From Allodiplogaster sudhausi (Eukaryota; Nematoda; Chromadorea; Rhabditida; Diplogasteridae), in the NCBI GenBank assembly GCA_945643635.1, contig CALZFC010000021.1:4017001-4081000 (forward strand): a stretch of DNA of 64,000 nucleotides. The letters run 5' to 3'. The notes beneath the pieces are model-generated. The model had not been told where the DNA came from and ran no database searches. It saw nothing but the letters and a program-made list of their open reading frames with translations. A program made the position numbers and the translations under genes. Shown here piece by piece: positions 25,498 through 37,800 of the stretch; the first letter of the stretch is position 1; every line of letters starts with the position of its first letter.

Positions 25498-28400
25498 ATG
25501 GCGGCTGATGGCAAATGGCTGCCTATTTCACTTCTTCTCCTCTCGCTTATCATCGTTTCCGCCAAAGATATCGACAAAAGAGTCTCACGTAGGCAGAACA
25601 GTTATTTTCTTACTCCAGTGATTGTAACGAAATGCTAAATTTAAAGACCATATCATTCGCAAGTCGTTTATAAAAATAATCTTTCAAGATGGGCAAATGA
25701 AACGACTTGAAGGAAATGCAAAATGTAATAGTTGTCCGATTCATTTCCATCCTTCAGCGTTCTGCCCGAGTGGAACATCTCCCGGCTTCTTTGTCGTGGA
25801 CAATACGGCTCTAGTGACCTCCGACTCGCTCGAGTACAAGGACTTCTCCGAGGAGGAGTGCCAGCGGACATGCATTACGAATCTGGTAAACCAAAGAGAT
25901 TGCATCATCTACTCAGATCTACTCTGAGTATTAGGACATCTTTGTATCTCTCGTCTAGCTATTCAGTTATTAATATATTCAATTTCATTTAAACTATATT
26001 CTGTTCTCTAAAGTTGAAGGAATCCAATTCTCAGGACCCTAACGGGAAGACAGCATTGTGTAGCTCTTTCACATACGACCACGTCTCCTTCACTTGCACG
26101 ATTTACCACGTGAAAGGGGGGCCGCAGGGCGACGCTGCCATGGCCCCGGCCGTCGGCAAGCGATACTTTGAGAAATTCTGCCTTCCAAGTCAGTAACATT
26201 GCTCCAATTTCTTCTTTATCTCATTAGATACCCACAAAGTAAGATTGTTGTTATAAGAGATTAAAATTGCGAACTAAAAATGTGGTCTCTCTGTGGCTTC
26301 TAACGATCCGGCACATCAAGCTTGTTTGTACGCGAAAAACATCAGCGGCCGCTGCTCTTGACAGCGCAACCAAATCCTGCTATTGCGTAAACTTCTCGAA
26401 TACCTTGATTAGGCTTGAGCGAGAGAAAGCAGCAACTCGTTTTTCTCTGAGCCGCTGGATAGGAGTCACTGCCAGTCCAGTTCTTGCGGTCTGCCGACTG
26501 TCTTGAATTGCCGAAATATGCGGATACCAGCTTCCAAAGAGGGGCTGGTTGAGAGAATGAGAACAACTTCAAAATTTGTTCGCATCATGAGCGGAAGATC
26601 GTGCCATGGATGCTGGCATCTATTATTCACAAGCAAGGAATACTATACAGTTGGCGCTATGAAAGACCTGTAGTGACGTTGTAAACTAAATGTAAGGCTA
26701 TTTTGCTAAATGTTAAATATTACAAGTTTTTGTGTGATCAGAGGTAGCACATACATATCTTACCTTAATATTATTAATTTTCAACTAACAATTGAGTGAC
26801 ACCTTCAAAATAGCCAGAGAATGTTTTGTTCAGAACGAATAGTATATATGAGACCTTATAAGTCCTTTTACTCGTGCACAAGGTGACGTCACGGCCTCTT
26901 CGTGTGCCGGTGCGCAGTTCATCCGAGCGGACGACTCGGTGCTGATCGGCTACGCTTCCAACGTGTCACTGGTGTCTACTCTCGAAGAATGCGTCGCGTA
27001 CTGCGTCCGCGACAAGGAATGCATGGTACGCTTTCACTTGGTATTCTTTTGCTTTCAGGGCAAGCACGACGAATATTAGGAGAGGCAAAGGCCATAACAG
27101 CCGGAAAAATGTAAAATATATACACATCTCATAACTATTCAGCTTGTTTCATTTTTATTTTCCATTATTTGTAAATATATCAATCAAGATGTGAAAATAT
27201 TGCCTGACAATGAGAAAAAGGGCGCAACCTTAGATATCAACATAATAAATCGGTATATGAGATAAAGCTAACCAAAAAGACGATGCAAACTCGATTTCGT
27301 GATTGTGATGGTATCACAGAATATTAAAAATATGTATATTAAAGATTCCTGAATCTTGAAATATCTTATGACCCTGTTCTAAATGTCGCTGCAAGCGTTT
27401 CACTTCGCCGTCAAATTCTTTAAAAAATTTTTTACATAGTGTGATCATTTACTTTGCAACGTCATCTTGAAATAATACAAAATCTTCAGTCCGCGATGTT
27501 CTTCTACGAGGAGGGTGAATGCATCACGAATACGGAATCGGCACTCACTCAGCCGGCCGCCTTCGAGCATGAGGAGAGCGAGAAGGTCGTCTACTTCCAG
27601 AACGGGTGCAGAGCCAAGCAGGCAGTCATCGACGCTGGTTAGACTTCTCTCACTCTCCATTACTAAAAAGAAGGCATTCGCTTCGCTCACTGTTGAATAC
27701 AGGCATGTCTGCCTACATGTGTAGACACAGAAAAGACGCAAATGCATGCGTTAGCCAATCACCCATGAATTCATGTATTCTTTCGCAGAGCGTGCAGCCT
27801 CAAGCACAACCAAGGGTTAGCACACTTCTTTGATTATGTCTTTTTTTCTCTTATTTGTTACATGTTCCACAACGGTCTCTCAAGAGCCTTTCATATGTAC
27901 ATAGTTATTTGCACTCGCCTTGATCGGCCTTTTACAGTAATTTTTCGCTATTCTCCACTCACTTCACCACTTAATCGATGAAGTGCTTCAGTATTATGTG
28001 CTACTTTGTGTGTCTACAACATAAGCACTCAACTTTAGCATTGCGTCTCGTTCTTTGCTTGCTGCTAATCTTCTGTGTCTTCCGAGCCCATTCTTTCCCC
28101 CTCTCCACCCATTCTCACACTCACTTTCACTCTCTCATCCCTAATTTCTCTAGCCGCAAGCAGGTTCATAAAACGAGATCTCCACCGCGCAACCCGAAGC
28201 AGCTGCTTTATCCAATAACCGAATCGAGATCGATGTTTGCGGTGGTCAGAGAATTCGAATAGATTAAAATAGACCACCAATATGCTAAAGCAAGCTTATT
28301 CTCTCTAGTGTTCACTGCACGTTCACTATACATGTACCTAGTTGTCATCAAATAACGTTTTACTACAAAAATATAAACTAAGTACTTTTCGAGAAAATGA

Positions 28401-30705
28401 TTGTTTGTTTGAAGCGAGAAAGACAACCGTGAAGAACACAACGACTACAAAAGTAGCCTCGACTAGCACCAGCGCGCCAACAACCACATCAGAAACCACG
28501 ACTACGCCCGCAGCAACCACCTCACCAGTCAAGGTGGATACAGTTTGGTCTCTTAAAGAAAATTTCCTGCTTATGAATTACAAATAAAACTACGAATCAA
28601 ATATAACGATTCAGCGTGCCCATCGATACAATGTAGACCGCAGGTGAGATTCTCTTAATGTCCAGAGATGCCAATGTTGCGTAGTAAAAACAAACATTCA
28701 GTATTGAAGGAGGAAGAATACGAAGAAGAAGAAGGAGAAGAGGAAAGCGAAGAAGAAGTTGAGGAGGCGACTACCGCTACGACAACCACAACAAAAGTTC
28801 CAAAGAAGATGAAGAAGCGTCTGGGACATCGCGCGCATGCAGAAGAATTCGAGAAACATAAGAAACACCCCAAGAACTTCGCCGCTAAGACACTCCACTA
28901 TAAGCAGAACAAGATCCTCAAGCCGGATATCAGCAAGGTGCGACAGCTTCTATTAGCATCCCACGTTAAAAACGAATGCTCGTTGACTAACTCTGGTTAT
29001 GTGCTGAGCTTGTAGTGCATTGACATTATCTATTTTCCAAGATCGACCAGATAGACGCAGCACAACGAGAAGAAGTAGAAGAAGAAGAAAGTAAAGACGA
29101 GGTGGTTGAGGCACCCTCTGTGCCCGCAGAACCTCAGCCGCTTAGCACAACAAACAGTGATGTAAGTCTCTTAAAGAAGCCCTTCACTGAATAAATAGCA
29201 AATGGTTTACTAATGTGGTTCAATTCGCATTATCTAAATGTAGTTCCAGAAACTTTGAACTATTTTTTCTTACTACAAAGATACAAGCCCGCAAAATATA
29301 ACGGATCAAATGTTGTCTTTTTTTGCAGTAGGTGCCAATCTCCTATTTCACAAGCTTTCTAACAAGGAAAGTCTTTCGGCTGGAGGTGGCAAACCTCGAA
29401 CTATTATATGTACAGACATCATTCGAAAGCTCTCAACGAGCCGCTAATGTAAGGAAATCATATACGGAATTTAATGGAGTTGCTCTTGCATAAAAACAAG
29501 ATGCAAGTATAAATAATGCATCTGAATCTGATTAAGACATGAACCTGACAGGTTTTGAGACAGATGAACTTTTTTTGAGAAAATGAAAAATTTCAGCGAA
29601 ATATAATATGCCAATTATTATTTTTCAATTTAAAAACGACTTGAAAATGAAGAATTAGTGGCTCATAATTCAAGAAGTTTTTTTAGAAACAATTAATTTG
29701 ATCCATACAAAACAGGTAATTTTTCACAAAAGGGGGACGGGACCCTTTGGTGGAAAATGGCCTAAGAATGTTTTCCTTCCAAAAATAGGTTGATGTTTTC
29801 TATCTCGCCCCTTCCGAAAGACACCCCATATGAGCAGAAATAGCGCAACATATTTGAGGGCATTCAAAATATGCCTAATTTAATACTATAGAACCACTAG
29901 GTACTTTATCTATTTATTTATATTTCTTTATCAATTAAGATATGATAACACAGGCAGAGGTGTAACGTGATCGGAGAAAATACAGGAGAGAATGGCGTGA
30001 ATTGAGAGAAAAGAGAGACATGAAATATGTATTTGTGTCACTAGCCATTTGAATTAGCAAAGGGGGTGGGATGGGTGGTGGGCATCAGCTTGATAGCAAT
30101 GCTACCTGACAATGAGCGGGGTGGATGACTTATGTAAGTCCTTTTAAAATTAAAATATAAAAACTAACTCTTAAATTGAATAGCAAACGCGTTCTAGTTA
30201 GCCAATAAAGAACTAGGGCGAAGTAAACCATTCCAAATAGAGCACATTACCGGTGAGGCCTCACCTTTCGCTGAAGTGTGTGAAACATGAGCGCATCAGC
30301 ATGTATTCTGCAATAATAAAGCAATGAGTATTGCAGCCGTACACAGCGTTCTTCTCGGACTGGAGTGCATGGACGCCATGCAAGCGGAGTGGCGAGAGAC
30401 GCATCCGCCGCAGGAAGTGCCTCGATCTCAGGCGATGCCTCGGCGCGCTCATGCAGGTCACTTTGGCCTCACTCTATCAATTCAAACAAGAGAAGCAGAC
30501 ATGTACACATTTAAATCGTAGCACAATATATGCGTATACAACTGTTCTCATTCAAACACTCAAGTGATCTTACGTTTAAGCAACTTTATCCTGGAAATTT
30601 GCGAATATCCTCACTTCGAAAAAAAAATTCTCGTAAATCAACCACGTTTCCTTTACAATTTTAAATTGTTGGTTTGCGTGCGGTAGTGAATCATGAACGT
30701 GTCTG

Positions 30706-30772
<67 letters not shown>

Positions 30773-32023
30773 ATATTTAACGGCCAATGGAACCATATTT
30801 CACCCTCGCTGGTCAACCTATGCTCCTACAAACCATTAATGCCATACTTTAATTAAAACTTTCCCTTAGGATCAGGCGGAAAATACTCCTTTAACTTTTA
30901 GTTTCGAAAATTCACTCTTTGCTGTTGCATTCGCAAGCTCATCCGGACACATTCACATAAACAGCCTAATAGCGAAAAATTTGAGTTTTTGGCCTCCTTT
31001 AAGGTGGAGAACTGCCCCGCACTCATGCCGACTCTCATTGGTAGCGATGGCCAAGCCGACGAAAGCGGTAATCATTCGTTCAGTCGAGCGTGGCCCCGTT
31101 TCAAATAACACTGCGCTAGCCAATAATTAATGCAGGTGTCCTGGAGTCGGTTCGGTCAGTGATCGGTGCACCGCTCGAGGGTGACCCGCTTGCTGGACTC
31201 AGTCAGTGACATAATCACTTTTAACTTTTTAAACCTAATGATTGAATTTAACCTAGTATGATGCAACATACATATTTTCGTAAAGTTATAATATTCTGGC
31301 GTCATAAACTATTATTGTTTCTAGATACCGAGACTACCACAATCTCTCTTGTCGGAGCGAATATTGGCGATGTAAATGCGCCTTCAGGCGACGGCTTCAT
31401 CTGGTCGCCCTGGCTCGGCGCTTGCCAGGCATGCTCTCCGTTTTGATCATATACATAAGCCCTTTTTTAGTATCGATGAACATTTTGTTATTTGATTTGC
31501 CATTCCTGACGACAGGAAAAATACTCAAATAGCTGATTGGAATATTCTAAATTCCAGAAAAAAATTTTCGCCTTTGCTGAAAAATCCATATTTTTTTTAG
31601 TTGAAATCGTCAAATAAGCTTTGAAAGAACGAGTTCTCAGCTGTCTGCATATGACTCGTACACTTTTACCGTGTGCAAAGAGAAAGCAATCCCGTTCTGG
31701 ACGATTACTTCGTCTACCTTTAGTGATTGGTGAAAACTAAAGATGCTTCGCGATCACAAATGCGTCCGCGAAACACCTCTCCATATTACGTAGTATATTA
31801 TGAGCACATCTTTGTTTGAACGCGACACTGTGCCAGATGCTTGGTGATATATTTCTGTGATTATCCCCTTGCTTAATGTAAGCCCATATGCTTTCAGAAG
31901 TTTGCGTCCGGCCAGCCTTGCAACGACGGCGCCATGATTGGTTTCGAGTCGCGCGAGTGTATCTCCAAAGATCCAGCCAAGTGTGCCGGCCCCTTCTTCC
32001 GCTACTGCACACTGCCGTGCTAG
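25498..32023 (+). CDS. Secreted PAN/apple-domain protein with thrombospondin-1-like modules
   Basis: Probably an extracellular matrix or cuticle-associated adhesion protein. Exons: 25498-25588, 25758-25885, 26014-26188, 26883-27025, 27490-27637, 28415-28533, 28710-28937, 29042-29161, 30337-30456, 31004-31067, 31136-31201, 31325-31428 and 31898-32023, giving 543 residues in consistent phase. Residues 1-22 are a signal peptide (LPISLLLLSLIIVSA). PAN module 1 spans about 32-131 (CPSGTSPGFF, EECQRTC, CSSFTY, CTIY, YFEKFCLP). PAN module 2 spans about 138-222 (ECVAYCVRDKECM, FFYEEGEC, VYFQNGC). A Thr-rich mucin-like stretch (230-268) and an acidic then basic linker (269-384) follow. Two TSP1-like modules close the chain: DWSAWTPC...RKC...C...ENCP (about 391-428) and IWSPWLGAC...CTLPC (about 487-543). 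The intron after 31428 starts with GC. The acceptor of the acidic exon (28710) is the least certain junction. Confidence 0.91.
29422..29800. repeat. Dispersed repeat related to the 41.6-kb element
   Basis: Shares the start TTCGAAAGCTCTC, then in order TATACGGAAT, TTGCATAAAA, AATAATGCATC, CGACTT, TACAAAACAGG and AAAATGGCCTAA with 41,602-42,060. It lies in an intron of the PAN gene and seems to lack the far inverted end. Confidence 0.55.
30706..30777. repeat. (AT)n microsatellite
   Basis: About 40 bases of uninterrupted TA repeats flanked by TATATGTATATA variants, in an intron of the PAN gene. Confidence 0.95.
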
Positions 32024-32150
32024 GTTTGCCATGGCGGCCCTCGGTATCTTGACAGTTATTGTTAAGTGGAAATGATCAAAGATAGACGTGCACTCGCGGT
32101 ATGCACAATACTTGGCTCTTCAGTCGAATGTGTTTATGCGGCTTGCATAT

Positions 32151-32160
32151 AATAAATAAA
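32151..32160 (+). terminator. Overlapping poly(A) signals of the PAN gene
   Basis: AATAAATAAA, two overlapping AATAAA hexamers, 128 bases after the TAG stop. Confidence 0.7.
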
Positions 32161-34797
32161 TAATACTAAAAATTGGCTTAGGTTAAACTTGCCATATACA
32201 TAGTTAGTAGATCGGTTAATGTTAAGGAAATGATTAGTGGTAGCATATGCTCAAGGAGGTCCTCCCGTGCGTCGGGTTTATAATACAAGGATGTCTAGTT
32301 CTGCGAAAGCTTTGCGATACTGTTAGTTATCAGCAGGAGTTAGCCATTTATAGTTCTCCCTAGAATCGCTAGGAATCATTGGAATTGTGCAAAATGTTTG
32401 CAATGAATTTATGTGAACTCTATTGTTTTGTAATTCACTTATTATTGCGTTATAAACAAGTGAAAATGCACTATAAATCTGTGGCCAGAATTTATTGTGT
32501 AGAAGATGCGATCTGTAAATATTGACTCGCACTACCTTGTCAGGCGACATTTGGAAGTTGACTCTTTCGTTGCTAAAAACGACAAGACAGCAGCTGGAAC
32601 CAAGTACAGTATGCTTGATCTTAGTATAGCTGGACTTCTAAAGGGCTCTTAAATGTACATACATTTTCACTCTTTATTCGAAATAAAGTCTTCTTCAAAA
32701 TTATCTCATGATTAGTAATGCAATGTTTTTACTCACTTGATAGGTGGCTGAAGAACCCCCACGTTTGCCGCATGCTCTATATTTGAAAGTATCGCTCACA
32801 TCATGTCAATGTTGTTCGTTCTCTCTGTTCTTTCGTTTGATTACAAAGCTCTTCATTCACTGCATAGGCGGAATCAAATAATTATGCTTTTGTTGTAGCC
32901 TGTCAATGCCCCAGTACATTCATACATATTCACGTTGGTCAATCTCCCTCTCTCCCTCTCTCTCTCTCTCCCTCTCTCTCTCTCTCTATCTCTCTCTCTC
33001 TTTCCCTCTCTCTCTATCTCTCTCTTCCATTTGCACTCTCTCAATTTCTTTCCATATCTCTCTTTCACTGTCTCTTTCTATTACTCTCCATAAACGCTGT
33101 CCGAACCACACTGTGAAATGAAAAGAGCAACGAAGTGAATAATATTGAGCGCAAACATTAGGAATAATAGTAAAATTACCGGGATATCTGTTGATGGAAT
33201 TAGCGTGGAGGAGACTGAACGTAAACACTGAGGGTAGAATAGGCAGTGAAGAAATGTAGAAGACGTAAAAGGAGGAGAGAGATTAATGGGGGAAAGAGGT
33301 AGCTTAAGTTACGTAGAAGGAAACGGATTAAGTTTATGCGAGTCTTCGACTAAACAGAAGTGTGACTCGCAAAAATCGAAAGTGGTAGCAAAGAATTGAG
33401 CGATGAATACAACAAGAATGGCGCGACTTTAGTCTTGTTGCGGGTTAGCTGAAAATGAAAAAAAAAGAAAGGAGTCAGAGAAAAGAGAGAGGAGCCTTGG
33501 TTCGAGGGCAAACTTGTGTGGATCATTGAAAGTCGGCAACTGTATCCTGATCCCTTAATGGCACGACTCGTGTCTTCCCTTAACATAATGGTGTGTTTGT
33601 TTTGATGGTCAATTTTATTTTCCTTGCCTGAATAATCAATATACTTACCGAATTCGGTGGGAACTGATCAGCCATTCATGTATTCGCAAATTAGCGTGTA
33701 AAAATATCAACAAAAGTTTATCCGTTTTTATTCAGTTATGGAATTTCATTTTGCCCATAAACCTAAGGAAACTGGCGCGTGCAAATATCCTTCGTACATA
33801 CAACTCATGCACATGTATCCATGGAGAGGATAAGCACGGAAGGCGAATGAACGGCTCTCTGAGTTGCCTGCTCTTAATGCTATTCGCGCTAGCTCTCCAT
33901 TTCTTCCCTCCTCTATTCCGCAGTCTGTTTTTCTCTACTCTCGCTCCTTTCTCCGTCCTTCTTCCCACCCACGTCCGTCTATCTCTGCATCCCTTTTCCT
34001 TCCTTGACTATGCCACCCATCTCCCCTATTCGATGACCTCGTAGCTCTGCCTGCCTTCCCTGGCACCTTCTATAACCTTCCCAAGTCTCTCATTCTCTCT
34101 GCTTCTCGCTCCTATCGCTTCCTCTTGCTCGCTCTCATTCTCGCTCACATGTTTACAGGAGATTCCTCACTGGGCACACCAGATGTCTCTCGTCTTTCTC
34201 TACCATTACTAATGCTTATTGCTTCCAATTGTACTCCTTTGCCGTATTCCTTCAATGCTAGCAACTGACGTTCCAACTCGTTCTTGCCATAGTGCTGAGG
34301 TATCTCTCAAAAGCCCAGAGATGCAAGTGTTCGAATATCTATTTGGGAAAATTTCGAAGAAGAACAGTTTTCAGGTTGCCAGTCACTATAATACTTAATG
34401 TCTCCAATTCGTGAGAGTCTATCGAATTGAAACATCATATCAATTCGTAATATTTTGTTTTCAAGAACTCCTTGGCCATTCAAACACCACTCTTGTTATT
34501 CGAATTGGCTCGTAATGTTTGGCTGCCTATGAATTGTTGCCAACTCCCTTGCTTGACTACGCACAAAATGTTTAGATAAACCTTAATTCGGACATCCTGC
34601 ATACATTAGCCGGAATGTGCATTATGAACTGCGTTAACTTTAATAAGCGAAATTCTCCATGTCCAAGGTGTTTTCCAGAAAGTGCTTTCAAGTTGTGTTT
34701 CTCTTCCTTAAATTCCTTCATCACACGCAAAATGGCTTGCAATGGCAGCATTTTTCGCATACCCTTTAGGTAAACCATTATATGAGGCTAAATTCAG
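32161..34797. repeat. Intergenic DNA, CT-repeat-rich
   Basis: CT microsatellite at 32,944-33,065 and pyrimidine-rich DNA at 33,880-34,160. No exon recognised. Long frames here are low-complexity translations. Confidence 0.6.
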
Positions 34798-34814
34798 CTC
34801 AAAGTGCCAGAAGG

Positions 34815-37800
34815 ATGAACGGAAGCGAGCAGATATCACCGAAACAGTCAGGGCGACGCTTCACTGCGCATGGTATTCATCCACTTCATCCGCTCATTCT
34901 GTTTTTTTCTCTCAATTCTTTATGGTATCAACTATTTCAGTTCATTAAACAACTAGCAACTATGGCCGTTATCTGATCGATATCGGTTAACATATATTCA
35001 TGTAAGCATGCAAAATATGAAGGTTGTCGGAAATCAATTAATGATTCACAGCCTTGATGCCGCTAGGGAAAGCTGCCGTATGCATCTCAGATTCGGGTTC
35101 GGAAACTGAAGAGGAGCCGAGTAGCGACGATGACGAGGTTGGTTTTACACAGAGGATTACTGAAGAAACTAGATGATTCGAGCTCAAGAGAATGATAATA
35201 AGTAGGCGTATACTTTTGGAAAAGCCAGACAATTTAAATATGAATGCATTCACATTTACTTTCTTTCTCTTTTTGAAAGTTGGAAAAGGCTTTTGGTCAA
35301 AATTGCGGATGATTCCTCTGTGTCTAGCAGGGATTAGCTAGAAAGAAATGAAATGAAATGAAATGCTTATATCAAAGGCGTCAATGTCGTCCTCGAGCGA
35401 CGAGAACAGCGAGTGGCCACTTCGCCTGCCCCAGAATTCGCCGCCGTTACCAAGACGGACGCACTCTTTTGCCGGCCTCACCGCGAGGGTCAGCTCTTGC
35501 CACTCTTCATCCTTGCTAGAGCATAGAATGTACTACGCAATTCGTTTTCCACTTATTATCAGCAGAAGCATCCAGGGCATCTCCGCCTAATAATTTATAT
35601 AATTATGGAGACTCCAACAGTCACTTCGTTACTTCCGTCGCCCACCATAGTTCCTGTTGAAATCCACACTCTCTCAGACGCTCGGCTAAGAACCGCTGTC
35701 CCCTCTCGCCCCCCCCCCTTTCCCTCCTCCTGAAACCCCTAACCGCACCACAACCGCTCTCGCCTATGAGAGAGGGCACATCTAAACACCTAAATTTCAT
35801 CACAAAAGTCGCGAAATTGTTGATTTGGGACGGATATGGGCCAAGTATTGACTAGGCGCTTTGTGATGCGCTCTTTTGATATAGGATGTGGTGGCGATCT
35901 CCCTAGCCATTTCTAGTCCAGCATTCTTCACGAGGCAAGCCTAGTCGACCTGGTCGCCGTCTTAACCCGTCTCTATATCCCTTGCTCTTCTATTCACTCC
36001 CTCTCTCTCTCACTATCCTTCTCCATCGTTCACTGCTTACTTCCTCCAGTCTCTCATACTCTTCCTGGCCACCAAAACTCGCTCAAAGGACAAACTGCAT
36101 TCATTTCCTGCACAGCCATTGTCATGAAAGAGGGTGGGTGGCAAGGCGGCTTACCCGCCCAGTCTTACCAAGCTATGAGCCAGTCTCTCCAATCATTCTT
36201 CCGACATGATGATTCTTCATTACATGCATGCGAGTGTTTTTCATCGTACCAAACACTCTCTCGCCCACCCCACCCCCTGTTCAGCTCGCTTGCCAGGCTT
36301 TTGGTGGAGAGAAGCAAATAGGCCAACTAGAGACGGCCGCTTTCTTGTTTATGTCGAAGGGAGACGAAGGACACGAAAGCAGCCGCGCTCGGGAGACTCG
36401 TAGAGTACACCAAATCTCTTCTCTGCCTTCCTTTTCATTTCTCTCACTCTCTACAGCTCTATCTCCCTCTCGCTCTCCCTCTCTCTCTCCCTCTCTCTCT
36501 CTCCCAATCTCTCTCTCCCTCTCTCTCTCCCTATCTATCTCTCCCTCTCTCTCTCTCCCTCTCTCTCTCTCTCTGTCTCTCTCTTTCTGTCTTTATTGCA
36601 CTCTCTTTCGTTCTTGCACTTTTCTCTCCCTCTCTTTCTCTTTCTCTGCTCCTTTTCGCATGTGTGTGCCTCAGACCCCTTCTGCTCTTTCGAAACGAGC
36701 ATGCACAGCCTGACGCCGACTCTCGAAATGGTTTTCTCGTAGTCCCAAACGCTCTCTCCCTTTCATTCGCTCTCTCCAGTCTCTATCCGTCTTTCACACT
36801 CTGTATCTCTTTCTCTCTCTTGGTCGCAATATTACTCATTTTCTCTCTCTCACTCGCTCTCTCTCTCTATATATATCTATCTCTTCTCTTACACTGTCTT
36901 CCAAACTTTTCTCCCTTTCTTACGATGACACTCTCTGGTTGTTTGTGACAGAATGCACATGCTGTTTCAGCCACATCCCACCCCTCGGGGATCCTTCTAG
37001 CTCTTTCTCTGTTTATTGGTCTCTCCCTCTTTCCTGCTCTCTCTCTCACTCTCTCCTTCTCTCTCGTTCTCCCTCTTCACCTTTCATTCTTTATCTTCTC
37101 TCTTTATTTCTCTCTGTTTCTCTCCTTCTCTCTCGTTCTCCCTCTTCACCTTTCTCTCTTTATCTTCTCTCTTTATTTCTCTCTGTTTCTCTCCTTCTCT
37201 CTCGTTCTCCCTCTTCACCTTTCATTCTTTATCTTCTCTCTTTATTTCTCTCTGTTTCTCTCCTTCTCTCTCGTTCTCCCTCTTCACATTTCTCTATTTA
37301 TCTTCTCTCTTTATTTCTCTCTGTTTCTCTCCTTCTCTCTCGTTCTCCCTCTTCACCTTTCTCTCTTTATCTTCTCTCTTTATTTCTCTCTGTTTCTCTC
37401 CTTCTCTCTCGTTCTCCCTCTTCACCTTTCATTCTTTATCTTCTATCTTTATTTCTTTCTGTTTCTCTCCTTCTCTCTCGTTCTCCCTCTTCACCTTTCT
37501 CTCTTTATCTTCTCTCTTTATTTCTCTATGTTTCTATCTCACTCTCTTTCTCATATGTATATCTCTAAACTCGGCTCATCACTCCTAGTGCGTGTGTGCC
37601 TTGTTTACATCTTGCGAAGCGTCGCATTCTTTCATCTCTCTCTCTCATTCTCTTTCCCTTTCCCTCATTTAAACTTTTTGCATTCCACTCTCGCGCTATA
37701 TGTCTATCGCTTTCTCCTCTCCCACTTCCACCAACTATTTTTTCGCCCTATCTCACTATTTCTCTATCTCGAAAGTTCCCAGAATCCCTTACATTCCGGA

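Noticed and set aside
37051..37533. CRISPR-like array
   Set aside because: Repeats are directly contiguous with no spacers and are low-complexity pyrimidine DNA.
36939..37588. Two plus-strand ORFs of 209 and 190 codons
   Set aside because: They are translations of the 69-bp CT minisatellite, which is a multiple of three and stop-free; no codon bias or splice context.
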